This document shows, piece after piece, positions 37,151 to 45,033 of a DNA stretch of 64,000 nucleotides (positions are counted from its first letter, which is position 1; every line of letters starts with the position of its first letter). The notes beneath the pieces were generated by a model, which saw nothing but the letters and a program-made list of their open reading frames with translations, did not search any database and was not told the DNA's origin. The position numbers and the translations under genes were made by a program. This DNA is from Actinomycetospora lemnae (GTDB lineage Bacteria; Actinomycetota; Actinomycetes; Mycobacteriales; Pseudonocardiaceae): positions 62,001-126,000 of the forward strand of contig NZ_JAQZAO010000014.1 in the NCBI RefSeq assembly GCF_028737315.1. The letters run 5' to 3'.

Positions 37151-38430
37151 GCACCCGCCTGTGGCATCCGTTCTCCGACATGGCGGCCGTGGACGGCCAC
37201 GAGTTCGTCGTCGACCGGGGCGAGGGGCCCTGGGTCTTCGACGAGGCCGGGCAGCGCTACCTCGACGGCTGCGCGAGCCTCTGGTACGCCAACATCGGCC
37301 ACGGTCGGCAGGAGCTCGCCGAGGTGGCGATGGCCCAGATGGGCAAGCTCGAGGCCTACTCGTGCTTCGCCGACATCGCCAACCGCCCGGCGCTCGAGCT
37401 CGCCGACCGTCTCGCCGGCCTCGCGCCCGTCGACGACGCCAAGGTCTTCTTCGGATCGGGCGGCGCGGACGCGATCGACACCGCCGTCAAGCTCGCCCGC
37501 GGCTACTGGCAGGCGCGGGGCGAGCACCAGCGCGTGCACGTCGTGTCCCGCGAGACCGGCTACCACGGCACCCACGGCTACGGGACCTCGATCACCGGCA
37601 TCCCGCCGAACCGCGAGGGCTGGGGCGTGCTCGCCGGCGAGAACACGGTCGCGCCGCTGCACGACCTCGACGGCGTCGAGAAGGTCTTCGCCGAGGTCGG
37701 GCCGGAGCGCATCGCCGCCTTCGTCATCGAGCCGGTGACGGGCGCGGGCGGGGTGCACCTGCCCGTCGAGGGCTACATCGAGGGCGTCGCGGAGCTCTGC
37801 CGGCGCCACGGCGTCCTGCTCATCATCGACGCGGTGATCGCCGGGTTCGGCCGCCTCGGCACCTGGTTCGGCATCGAGCGCTTCGGCGTCCGCCCCGACA
37901 TGATCACCTTCGCCAAGGGCGTCACCAGCGGCTACCTGCCGCTCGGCGGCGTGATCGCGGCGGGCGACGTCGCGGCCCCGTGGTGGACGACGCCGGGCGA
38001 GCGCACCCTGCGCCACGGCCCGACCTACTCCGGGCACCCCACGGCCTGCGCGGTCGGCCTCGCGACCCTCGACATCTACGAGCGCGAGGGGCTCATCCCC
38101 CGTGGCCAGGAGCTGGAGAACCCGCTCTTCGAGGCCCTCGCCCCGCTGACCTCGCACCCCTACGTCCACGAGGTGCGCGCCGGGTTCGGCTTCCTCGCGG
38201 CGGTGGAGCTCGAGCAGGACGTCCTCGACGGCGTGCCGGACGCGCCGAACGTTCTGCTGCGCGCGGTGCGCAAGGCGGGCGTGCTGGTGCGCGGGCTCGG
38301 CAAGGGTGTCGCGGTGTCGCCGCCGCTGGTCGTCGGGCAGGAGGAGATCGACCTGCTCGCCCGCGCGATCCGGTCCGGGCTGGAGGACCTGCCCGTCGAG
38401 ACCCCCGTGCCGTCCGCCCCCGGAGCCTGA
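37147..38430 (+). CDS. Class III (omega) aminotransferase
   Basis: This 427-residue PLP enzyme of the omega-amino-acid/pyruvate type would turn an amine or omega-amino acid into an aldehyde. It has LWHPFSDM at the start, FFGSGGADAIDTAVKLAR, the cofactor aspartate in IIDAVIAGFGRLG and Schiff-base Lys257 (TFAKGVTSG). The usual D-E-V of the aspartate motif is D-A-V here; the aspartate itself is kept. ATGA overlap with the BTAD regulator and 11 bp to pxpA indicate one operon, consistent with a pathway that opens a lactam and then removes the amino group. Confidence 0.9.
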   Translation: MSTRLWHPFSDMAAVDGHEFVVDRGEGPWVFDEAGQRYLDGCASLWYANIGHGRQELAEVAMAQMGKLEAYSCFADIANRPALELADRLAGLAPVDDAKVFFGSGGADAIDTAVKLARGYWQARGEHQRVHVVSRETGYHGTHGYGTSITGIPPNREGWGVLAGENTVAPLHDLDGVEKVFAEVGPERIAAFVIEPVTGAGGVHLPVEGYIEGVAELCRRHGVLLIIDAVIAGFGRLGTWFGIERFGVRPDMITFAKGVTSGYLPLGGVIAAGDVAAPWWTTPGERTLRHGPTYSGHPTACAVGLATLDIYEREGLIPRGQELENPLFEALAPLTSHPYVHEVRAGFGFLAAVELEQDVLDGVPDAPNVLLRAVRKAGVLVRGLGKGVAVSPPLVVGQEEIDLLARAIRSGLEDLPVETPVPSAPGA

Positions 38431-38441
38431 GGAGCCACGAC

Positions 38442-39206
38442 ATGCAGACACGCGTCGATCTCAACGCCGACGCCGGCGAGAGCCTCGGGCGCTGGAAGCT
38501 CGGGCACGACAGCGAGCTGATGGTCCACGTGACCTCGGTGAACGTCGCCTGCGGCTTCCACGCGAGCGACCCGGTCACCATGCGCGACTCGGTGCGCACC
38601 GCCGTCGCCACCGGCACCGCCATCGGCTCCCACCCGGGCCTGCCCGACCTCGTCGGCTTCGGCCGCCGGCGGATGGCGCTGCGCCCCGACGAGGCCGCGC
38701 AGCTCGTCGTCTACCAGACGGGCGCGCTGCAGGCGACGGCCCGCGCGGAGGGCGCCGAGGTCGTGCACGTCAAGCCGCACGGCGCGCTCTACGGCATGGC
38801 GCTGACCGACCCGGACATCACGTCGGCGATCACCGAGGCCGTGCTGCGCCTCGACCCCGACCTCATGATCTTCTGGCTGGCCGGGCCGACCGCGGAGCTC
38901 GCCCGCTCGCTGGGCGCGACCGTCGCCCGCGAGGGCTTCGCCGACCTCGACTACACCGACGAGGGGCACATCATCGTCGAGCCCGAGCCCAAGGCGAAGG
39001 ACCCCGACGCCGTCGCGCAGCAGGCCGTCGACCTCCTCGAGGGGCACGTGACGTCGACGACGGGCAAGCGACTCGACGTCGAGGTCGACACCATCTGCCT
39101 GCACGGGGACCGCCCCAACGCCGTCGAGATCGCCGACACGCTGGTGCGGCGCCTCGACGACCTCGGGGTCGAGCGCGTGCCGGCGGTTCAGCTGCTGCGC
39201 GGCTGA
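38442..39206 (+). CDS. pxpA: LamB/YcsF family protein, 5-oxoprolinase subunit A
   Basis: This 254-residue protein shows VDLNADAGESLG at the start, VNVACGFHASDP, SHPGLPDLVGFGRR and HVKPHGALYGMA, all hallmarks of PxpA. With PxpB and PxpC it opens 5-oxoproline (or a related lactam) at the cost of ATP. GGAG precedes the ATG at 9 nt. It follows the aminotransferase. The partner subunits pxpB and pxpC are on the other strand about 4-5 kb away with accB and accC. Its last 19 bp overlap the decayed luciferase-like gene. Confidence 0.9.
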   Translation: MQTRVDLNADAGESLGRWKLGHDSELMVHVTSVNVACGFHASDPVTMRDSVRTAVATGTAIGSHPGLPDLVGFGRRRMALRPDEAAQLVVYQTGALQATARAEGAEVVHVKPHGALYGMALTDPDITSAITEAVLRLDPDLMIFWLAGPTAELARSLGATVAREGFADLDYTDEGHIIVEPEPKAKDPDAVAQQAVDLLEGHVTSTTGKRLDVEVDTICLHGDRPNAVEIADTLVRRLDDLGVERVPAVQLLRG

Positions 39207-39779
39207 GGCGCCAGCGCCTCGAGGACGTGGTCGAGCTCCTCGACGGGACGTCCCGGCGGCAGCACGATCGCGGGCTCCTCCGCGCCGGCGTCCCGCCAGC
39301 GCTCGAGCGCGGCACGGCCCCGCGCGGCGTCGCCGTGGATCGTGAGCGGCGTCCGCCGTGCCCTCCCGCAGCCCTTCGCAGAGACGCCCGAGACCGGACA
39401 CCGGCACGAAGAACGGGTCCCAGCCGTCCGCCAGCGCACCGGCCCGGCGGACCGAGCGGGGGCCGAGGGCGGCGAGGTGGAGGGCCACGTGCGGGCACGG
39501 CGGGACGCCCAGCCGCAGGCCCCTCGCACCCGTCGTCGGCTCGAGGCGCTCGCCCCGCAACAGCCGGCGGACCTGGACGGTGACGGCCGCGAGGTGCTCC
39601 ACCGGCCGGTCGAACGGGACGTCGTGGAGGCCCTCGGCGAGCAGCACCCCGGCGTCCCACCCCCACGCCTCGGCGACCGAGAACCGGTCGTAGCCCAGCT
39701 CCTCGGCCCGCCGCGCCACGTGCAGGACGACCTCGCGGCGGGTCTCCATCGGCGTCAGGCCGACCCCGAGCCCGCTCAC
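39188..39779 (-). pseudogene. Decayed LLM-class (luciferase-like) flavin oxidoreductase
   Basis: The first frame (GTG at 39779) reads GVGLTPMETRREVVLHVARR, ELGYDRFSVAEAWGWDAG and, further on, LADGWDPFFVPVSGL, a clear luciferase-like F420/flavin oxidoreductase. After AEAWGWDAGVLLAE the text jumps straight to GLHDVPFDRPVEHLAAV, so the barrel segment normally between them is missing. Near 39345 the frame breaks, and the C-terminal TIHGDAARGRAALERW and PAIVLPPGRPVEELDHVL continue in another frame. About half the usual 280-300 residues are gone. The start overlaps the hydrolase stop by GTGA, so it was once co-translated. Not functional, I think. Confidence 0.75.
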
Positions 39780-40567
39780 GACGCCGCCAGGAACGACGTC
39801 ACCACCGGGGTGACGAGGTCCGGGCGCACGAGCGGGGCCATGTGCCCGCCCTCCGGCAGCGTCGCGAACCGCCAGTCGGGCCGCACCGCGGCCAGCACCT
39901 CGACCACCTCGCGGATCGGGCGGCGCGTGGCGGGGTCGTGGACGACGAGGGTCGGCACGCCCTGCGGGGCGACGTCGTCGACGGTCATCTCCGGGTCGGT
40001 GACCGCGTCCCACTCGTGGCGGTTCGGCGGCAGGGCGGCGACGAACGCGGCGCGCCGGGAGTCCGGCATCGCGTCCCAGGAGCCGTCGCCGAGCCAGTAG
40101 TCGGCGAAGCGCGGGGCGGCGTCGGCCCAGGTCCCGGCCGTGCCGTGGCGCTGGACGTGGTCGCGCAGGGCGCACGCCTCGGCGAAGGCGTCGCGGCGGC
40201 CGACCCGGTCCAGCAGCGCGACCGGGTTGGGCTCGAGCAGGACGAGGGCACGGACGCGGTCACCGAGCTCGACGGCGGCCCGCATCGCGACCGCGCCGCC
40301 GAAGGAGTGCCCGACGAGCGCGACCGGCTCGTCGACCCCGTCGAGCACCGCGTGGACGAGGGCGGCCTGGTCGGCCAGGCGCTGCGGACGCGGCTCGGCG
40401 AAGGGCGGCGTGGCGCCGTAGCCGAGGAGGTTCGGCGCGAGCACCCGGTGGCGGTCGCGCAGGTCGTTGACGAGCGCCGTCCACTGCCGGTTGCCGCTGA
40501 CCGAGCTGTGCAGCAGGACCACCGGCGGCCCCGCGCCCGCCTCGAGGACGTCCACCCCCGTACCCAC
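39776..40567 (-). CDS. Alpha/beta hydrolase
   Basis: This 263-residue hydrolase has the oxyanion region VVLLHSSVSGNRQW, nucleophile elbow VGHSFGGAVAM (Ser), and the C-terminal LPEGGHMAPLVRP with the catalytic His. The substrate is unknown. GTG at 40567 fits a leaderless transcript because TAGCGT, part of the palindrome ACGCTAGCGT, lies about 7 bp upstream; GTG at 40591 is an alternative. It is divergent from a methyltransferase with only 50 bp between the starts. Confidence 0.85.
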   Translation of the reverse strand: MGTGVDVLEAGAGPPVVLLHSSVSGNRQWTALVNDLRDRHRVLAPNLLGYGATPPFAEPRPQRLADQAALVHAVLDGVDEPVALVGHSFGGAVAMRAAVELGDRVRALVLLEPNPVALLDRVGRRDAFAEACALRDHVQRHGTAGTWADAAPRFADYWLGDGSWDAMPDSRRAAFVAALPPNRHEWDAVTDPEMTVDDVAPQGVPTLVVHDPATRRPIREVVEVLAAVRPDWRFATLPEGGHMAPLVRPDLVTPVVTSFLAAS

Positions 40568-40573
40568 CCCGGC

Positions 40574-40583
40574 GACGCTAGCG
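40574..40583. promoter_or_regulatory. Palindromic bidirectional -10 element
   Basis: ACGCTAGCGT is palindromic and gives TAGCGT (TAnnnT) on both strands, correctly placed for the hydrolase on the minus strand and the methyltransferase on the plus strand. Confidence 0.4.
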
Positions 40584-40617
40584 TGACCCACGTCACCGAG
40601 GAACGCCCGGAGGAGCC

Positions 40618-41475
40618 GTGCCCACGAAGGATGCGCCCGAGCCCGCCGCACCGGCGATCTCCCTGCACGACTTCACCGACATCGACCACTCCGCGGAGTC
40701 GACCTACGTCGCGGCCCTCGAGGCGTTCGACCGGCTGCCGCTCCTGCGCGAGCTCAAGGCGCTCGCGATCGAGCGCACCGGCACCGGCCCCGGCCGCCGC
40801 GTCCTCGACGTCGGGTGCGGCTTCGGCCTCGAGACCCTCCGGCTCGCGCGGCTCGTCGCGCCCGGCGGGGCGGTGACCGGCATCGACCTGTCCGCCGACT
40901 TCGTCGCCGAGGCCCGCCGCCGCGCCGCCGCGGCCGGGCTCGACGTCGACCTCGTGCCCGGCGACGCGCAGCAGCTCCCGTTCCCCGACGACGCCTTCGA
41001 CCTCACCCGCGCCGAGCGCGTGCTGATCTACCTCGACGACCCGGGCCGCGCCCTCGCCGAGCTCGCCCGCGTGACCCGCCCCGGCGGGCGGATCGCGATC
41101 ATCGAGCCCGACTTCGAAACCAACACCGTCAACGTCGACGACGCGCACCTCGTGCGCACCGTGCTCGCACACGAGGCCGACACCGCCGTCGTCAACCCGC
41201 GCCTGGTGCGCGACCTGCGCGGCGACCTCGGCGCGCTGGGGCTCACCGACGTCCGGGTGGACAGCCGGATGGTGGTCTTCTCGCCGGACCTCGCCGCGCA
41301 GTACTTCGCCGGCATCGGTGCGGCGGCGGCCACCGCGGGCGCGATCGACGCCGAGGACGGCCGCCGCTGGACCTCGACCATCGCGACGCTGCACCGCGAG
41401 GGGCGGCTGTTCGGCGCGGTCGGCTACTACCTGTTCACGGCGAGCGTCCCGCCAGCCACGTCTCCAGCGTCGTGA
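40618..41475 (+). CDS. SAM-dependent methyltransferase (class I, UbiE-like)
   Basis: This 285-residue methyltransferase has VLDVGCGFGLETLRLAR near residue 63, the acidic GIDLSADFV strand, GDAQQLPFPDDAFDLT and VTRPGGRIAIIEPDF. The fold is that of UbiE/small-molecule methyltransferases; the acceptor is unknown. GGAGGAG lies just before the GTG start. Its end overlaps the converging accC gene by 41 bp. Confidence 0.87.
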   Translation: MPTKDAPEPAAPAISLHDFTDIDHSAESTYVAALEAFDRLPLLRELKALAIERTGTGPGRRVLDVGCGFGLETLRLARLVAPGGAVTGIDLSADFVAEARRRAAAAGLDVDLVPGDAQQLPFPDDAFDLTRAERVLIYLDDPGRALAELARVTRPGGRIAIIEPDFETNTVNVDDAHLVRTVLAHEADTAVVNPRLVRDLRGDLGALGLTDVRVDSRMVVFSPDLAAQYFAGIGAAAATAGAIDAEDGRRWTSTIATLHREGRLFGAVGYYLFTASVPPATSPAS

Positions 41476-42835
41476 TGTCGTAGCCGCCGTCGACGACGGC
41501 CGGCTCGTCGAGCAGGCGGCGGTGCAGGCCGATCGTCGTCGGCAGGCCGTCGACGCGGTACTCCGCGAGCGCCCGCCGGCCGCGGGCCAGGGCCTGCTCG
41601 CGGGTCGGCGCCCAGACCGAGAGCTTGGCGACGAGCGAGTCGTAGAACGGCGGGACGGCATCGCCGGCCATCAGCGCGGTGTCGACGCGCACGCCCGGCC
41701 CGCCCGGCAGCTCGAGGGCGTCGACGGTGCCCGGCGAGGGCAGGAAGTCCTGGTCGGGGTCCTCGGCGTTGACCCGGAACTCGATCGACGCGCCCCGGCA
41801 GGCGATGTCGTCCTGGGCCACCGACAGCGGGTCGCCGGAGGCGATGCGCAGCTGCTCGGCGACGAGATCAAGCCCGGTGACCCACTCGGTGATCGGGTGC
41901 TCGACCTGGATGCGGGTGTTCATCTCGATGAAGAAGAACTCGGCCGCGTCTCCGGAGCCCTCGACGAGGAACTCCACCGTCCCCGCGCCGACGTAGCCCA
42001 CCTCGCGGGACAGGTCGACGGCGGCCGAGCACAGCCCCTCGCGCAACGACGCGGACAGCCCCGGCGCCGGCGCCTCCTCCAGGATCTTCTGCCGCCGCCG
42101 CTGCAGCGAGCACTCCCGCTCGTAGCAGTGCACGACACTGCCGTGGGTGTCGGCGAGGACCTGCACCTCGACGTGCTTCGGGCCCTGCAGCGCGCGCTCC
42201 AGGTAGACCTTGTCCGACCCGAACGCCGACGCCGCCTCCCGCTGGGCCTCGGCGACGACGGTGCGCAGCTCGTCCGCCGACCCCGCCGGCCGGATGCCCC
42301 GCCCGCCCCCGCCCGCCGAGGCCTTGACCAGCACCGGGTAGCCGACCTGCTCGGCCGCGGCCACCGCCTCGTCCACCGACGACACCTCGTCGCTGCCCGG
42401 CACCACCGGCACGCCCGCCGACCGGGCCACGGCGCGCGCGGCGGCCTTGTCCCCCATCGTCGCGATCACCGACGACGGCGGGCCCACGAACACCAGGCCG
42501 GCCTCCTCGACCGCCGCGGCGAACCCGGGACGTTCGGAGAGGAAGCCGTAGCCGGGATGGATCGCGTCGACCCCGGCGGAGCGCGCGGCCTCCAGCACCG
42601 CGTCCTCGTTGAGGTAGCTCTTCGACGCCGCCGACTTTCCGAGGTGCACCGCGTCGTCGGCCATCCGCACGTGCGCGGCCGACGCGTCGGCGTCGGAGTA
42701 GACCGCGACCGCGCGGATGCCGAGCTCCCGGCACGCCCGCACGACGCGCAGGGCGATCTCCCCGCGGTTGGCGACGAGGACGCTCTGCAGTCCTCGATGC
42801 GGCAGCTCCGCTCCGCTGCGTGCCGCGGCCGTCAC
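41435..42835 (-). CDS. accC: Biotin carboxylase subunit
   Basis: This 466-residue ATP-grasp enzyme carboxylates biotin on its carrier. It shows VLVANRGEIALRVVRA, HPGYGFLSE, the glycine loop KASAGGGGRGI, the KHVEVQVLAD strand, the catalytic EMNTRIQVEHPITE and GASIEFRVNAEDP. Length is normal, apart from a 15-residue N-terminal lead (AAARSGAELPHR) encoded by a copy of the dispersed GAGCTCCGCT repeat. The GTG overlaps the accB stop as GTGA. It lies with accB, pxpC and pxpB, so it probably serves their carboxyltransferase-like subunits, not acetyl-CoA carboxylase. Confidence 0.92.
   Translation of the reverse strand: MTAAARSGAELPHRGLQSVLVANRGEIALRVVRACRELGIRAVAVYSDADASAAHVRMADDAVHLGKSAASKSYLNEDAVLEAARSAGVDAIHPGYGFLSERPGFAAAVEEAGLVFVGPPSSVIATMGDKAAARAVARSAGVPVVPGSDEVSSVDEAVAAAEQVGYPVLVKASAGGGGRGIRPAGSADELRTVVAEAQREAASAFGSDKVYLERALQGPKHVEVQVLADTHGSVVHCYERECSLQRRRQKILEEAPAPGLSASLREGLCSAAVDLSREVGYVGAGTVEFLVEGSGDAAEFFFIEMNTRIQVEHPITEWVTGLDLVAEQLRIASGDPLSVAQDDIACRGASIEFRVNAEDPDQDFLPSPGTVDALELPGGPGVRVDTALMAGDAVPPFYDSLVAKLSVWAPTREQALARGRRALAEYRVDGLPTTIGLHRRLLDEPAVVDGGYDITTLETWLAGRSP
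42804..42821. repeat. Dispersed GAGCTCCGCT-type repeat, partial copy in accC
   Basis: AGCTCCGCTCCGCTGCGT matches the core of the copies at 4624 and 44054. It sits at the 5' end of accC and encodes part of an N-terminal lead that other biotin carboxylases lack. Confidence 0.65.
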
Positions 42836-43074
42836 GTCTCCAGCTCGACCAGTTCCTGGCCGATCGTCACCTCGTCCTCGTTCTCGACGAGGAACCGCGA
42901 GACCGTGCCCGCGGCGTCCGCCTTGACCTCGTGGAACGTCTTCATGACCTCCACCAGCCCGACCGTGTCGCCCTCGGACACCGACGCACCCTCAGTCACG
43001 TAGGGGTCGGCGTCGGGCGACGGCCGGTGGTAGAAGACGCCCGGCGTCCGGGACGTGATCGTGTGGCTTCCCAC
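42832..43074 (-). CDS. accB: Biotin carboxyl carrier protein
   Basis: This 80-residue lipoyl/biotin domain protein has the biotin site VEVMKTF at Lys45, the centre of a VGLVEVMKTFHEV hairpin with SEGDTV before it. It is the bare domain without the Ala/Pro linker found in many BCCPs. It lies 9 bp from pxpC and overlaps accC by GTGA. The product carries carboxybiotin between AccC and the PxpBC carboxyltransferase-like pair. Confidence 0.92.
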   Translation of the reverse strand: MGSHTITSRTPGVFYHRPSPDADPYVTEGASVSEGDTVGLVEVMKTFHEVKADAAGTVSRFLVENEDEVTIGQELVELET

Positions 43075-43083
43075 TCGGACTCC

Positions 43084-44052
43084 CTAGGTGAGCGCGGAAC
43101 GGATGCGGTCGAGCGCGCCGAGGCGGTCCCTGCGGACCTCCAGCGCCCCGTCGAGGTCGACCGGCACGAAGCGGGTCCTGTCGCCGGTCTTCGTCTGCGC
43201 GAGCCGGTCGCGGTCGACCGACACGACGGTGCCGAGCGTCGCGTAGCCCCCGCCGGTCACGGCGTCCTGGAGCAGCACGATCGGCTCGACGCCGCCCGGG
43301 ACCTGCACGGACCCGACCGGGTAGCCGCAGTCGGTGACGTTCGCGGGGTCGCTGCCCGCCCCGAACGGCTGCTCGCGCGGCACGAACTCCAGCTCGGCGC
43401 CGCGGAAGCGGTAGCCCACGCGGTTGGCGTCCGGGGTCACCTTCCACTCGGTGTCGGTGAACCGGGCGAGGCTGTCCTCGGTGAGCCGGTAGCTGTGCAG
43501 CCCCACCAGCAGGTGCACCTCGGCGGTCGACGGGTGCACCGGGACGTCGGCGCCGTCGAGACGCCGCCCGGCCTTCGGGTCGCGCGCGTCGGCGCCGAGG
43601 GCCAGCTCGTCCCCGGCCCGCAGCGCGCGCCCCTGGAACCCGCCGATCCCGACGAGCGTGTAGGTCGAGCGGCTGCCGTAGTACAGCGGCACGTCGATGC
43701 CGCCGGCGACCGCGACGTACGGCCGGGCGCCGGCGCGCAGCTGCCCGAACGACAGCACCGACCCCGACGACACGGCCACCGACTCCCACGTCGGGATCTC
43801 CTCGCCGTCGACGAACGCGGGGATGTCCGCCCCGGTCACGGCGATGACGGTGTCGACGGTGAACTCCAGCGTCGGCCCGAGGTAGACCGCCTCCAGCGCC
43901 GCGGCGCCGGGCTCGTTGCCGACCAGCGCGTTGCCGACGTGGTAGGCGAACGAGTCGAGCGCGCCCGAGGGCGGGAAGCCGATGCTGTAGTAGCCCAGCC
44001 GCCCGGTGTCCTGCACCGTCGTCTCGAGCCCCGGGTCCTGCACCCTGATCAT
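43084..44052 (-). CDS. pxpC: Biotin-dependent carboxyltransferase family protein, PxpC/KipA
   Basis: This 322-residue protein has VQDPGLETTVQDTGRLGYYSIGFPPSGALDSFA, given by its invariant QDTGR and G-x-P-x-S-G-x-x-D, then YVAVAGGIDVP and the late PVGSVQVPGG. This domain is shared by 5-oxoprolinase subunit C and the carboxyltransferase half of urea carboxylase. The ATG start is preceded by GGAG that belongs to the dispersed repeat at 44054-44081. It is in the pxpB-pxpC-accB-accC operon. Confidence 0.9.
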   Translation of the reverse strand: MIRVQDPGLETTVQDTGRLGYYSIGFPPSGALDSFAYHVGNALVGNEPGAAALEAVYLGPTLEFTVDTVIAVTGADIPAFVDGEEIPTWESVAVSSGSVLSFGQLRAGARPYVAVAGGIDVPLYYGSRSTYTLVGIGGFQGRALRAGDELALGADARDPKAGRRLDGADVPVHPSTAEVHLLVGLHSYRLTEDSLARFTDTEWKVTPDANRVGYRFRGAELEFVPREQPFGAGSDPANVTDCGYPVGSVQVPGGVEPIVLLQDAVTGGGYATLGTVVSVDRDRLAQTKTGDRTRFVPVDLDGALEVRRDRLGALDRIRSALT

Positions 44053-44053
44053 G

Positions 44054-44081
44054 GTCGAGCTCCGCTCCGCTGCGTCTCCCG
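44054..44081. repeat. Dispersed GAGCTCCGCT-type repeat in the pxpB-pxpC gap
   Basis: The 28-bp copy matches the 4624 unit with one change (GCG for CCG). It fills the 34-bp gap between pxpB and pxpC, and on the minus strand its GCGGAG stands at ribosome-site distance from the pxpC ATG. Confidence 0.8.
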
Positions 44082-44086
44082 GATCG

Positions 44087-44992
44087 TCACCCGTACAGCA
44101 CCTCCTTCATCGCGGCGTTGGTGCCGTCCGGGTCGGCGAGGAACCGGCTCGGTGAGAACTCCAGCTCCTTGTACGAGTAGCGCCACGTCCCGGCGTCGAC
44201 CTGGGCGCGGACGTCGTCGTACTCCTCGCGGTCGACGCGCCGATAGTTGATCACGTCACCGTGCTGGAAGAACACCACCGAGTCGTTCTCGGCGAAGTCG
44301 GGCAGCCGCTGCTCGCCGTCGAAGATCGGTGCGGGCGCCGAGCCGAAGAGCTGGTAGCCGCCCGCGCCCTTCACCGGGTAGATCACCGCGAACGCCCCGC
44401 CGAACCCGAACGCGCGCTCCGGGGTCTCGGTGCGCGGACGCACGTACTTGGGCACCTCCACCTGCCGCTCGCGCGGGACGAGCTGGAAGCACCACGGCAG
44501 CCCGGGGACGAAGCCCATCATCGTCACCAGGTACGGCGACGCGGCGAGCGCGTCGATGAACGCGTCGGTCGTCTCGTAGCCGTTGATGCGGGCGCCGTAG
44601 TCCAGGTCGGTGCCCGTCGGGTCCTGGTGGCGGTCGCGGAACTTCATGAGGACCTCGTGGGTCCACGGGTCGTTCAGCATGATCGGGACGTCGACGATGC
44701 GCGTCGCGACGGTGAGGTCGTCGGACAGCGACCCGACCTCGCCCTCGATCCGCTGCAGCTCGCGGACCAGGTCGCGCGGGTGCAACCGATCGGGATCGAC
44801 GCGGACCATGTACGACGCGTTCGACGGGCAGATCTCCTCGACGCCGGGGATCGCCTCCTCCCCCAGGCGCCGGGTGATCGCCAGCGACGTGAAGTGCACC
44901 GGCAGGCTCATCGCCGCCGAGAGCTCGACGTAGACGAACTCGTCGCCTCCGTGGTCGTACCGCGTCTCCGTCTCGGCCTCGGTGGCGGTCAT
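44087..44992 (-). CDS. pxpB: 5-oxoprolinase subunit B family protein, PxpB/KipI
   Basis: This 301-residue protein contains the allophanate-hydrolase subunit 1-like pattern: Y-V-E-L near the start, VDVPIMLNDPWT, and the tight run YLVTMMGFVPGLPWCFQL, ending in YPVKGAGGYQLFG. It partners PxpC. It is longer than E. coli PxpB (about 218 residues), closer to the forms found with biotin carboxylases. AAGG lies 7 nt before the ATG. It is the first gene of the operon; its promoter must lie in the 41 bp before the sortase stop or further upstream. Confidence 0.88.
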   Translation of the reverse strand: MTATEAETETRYDHGGDEFVYVELSAAMSLPVHFTSLAITRRLGEEAIPGVEEICPSNASYMVRVDPDRLHPRDLVRELQRIEGEVGSLSDDLTVATRIVDVPIMLNDPWTHEVLMKFRDRHQDPTGTDLDYGARINGYETTDAFIDALAASPYLVTMMGFVPGLPWCFQLVPRERQVEVPKYVRPRTETPERAFGFGGAFAVIYPVKGAGGYQLFGSAPAPIFDGEQRLPDFAENDSVVFFQHGDVINYRRVDREEYDDVRAQVDAGTWRYSYKELEFSPSRFLADPDGTNAAMKEVLYG

Positions 44993-45033
44993 GCGATCAC
45001 CTTGGCCCGTCCGCGTCGGCGGGTCCAGAGCCC

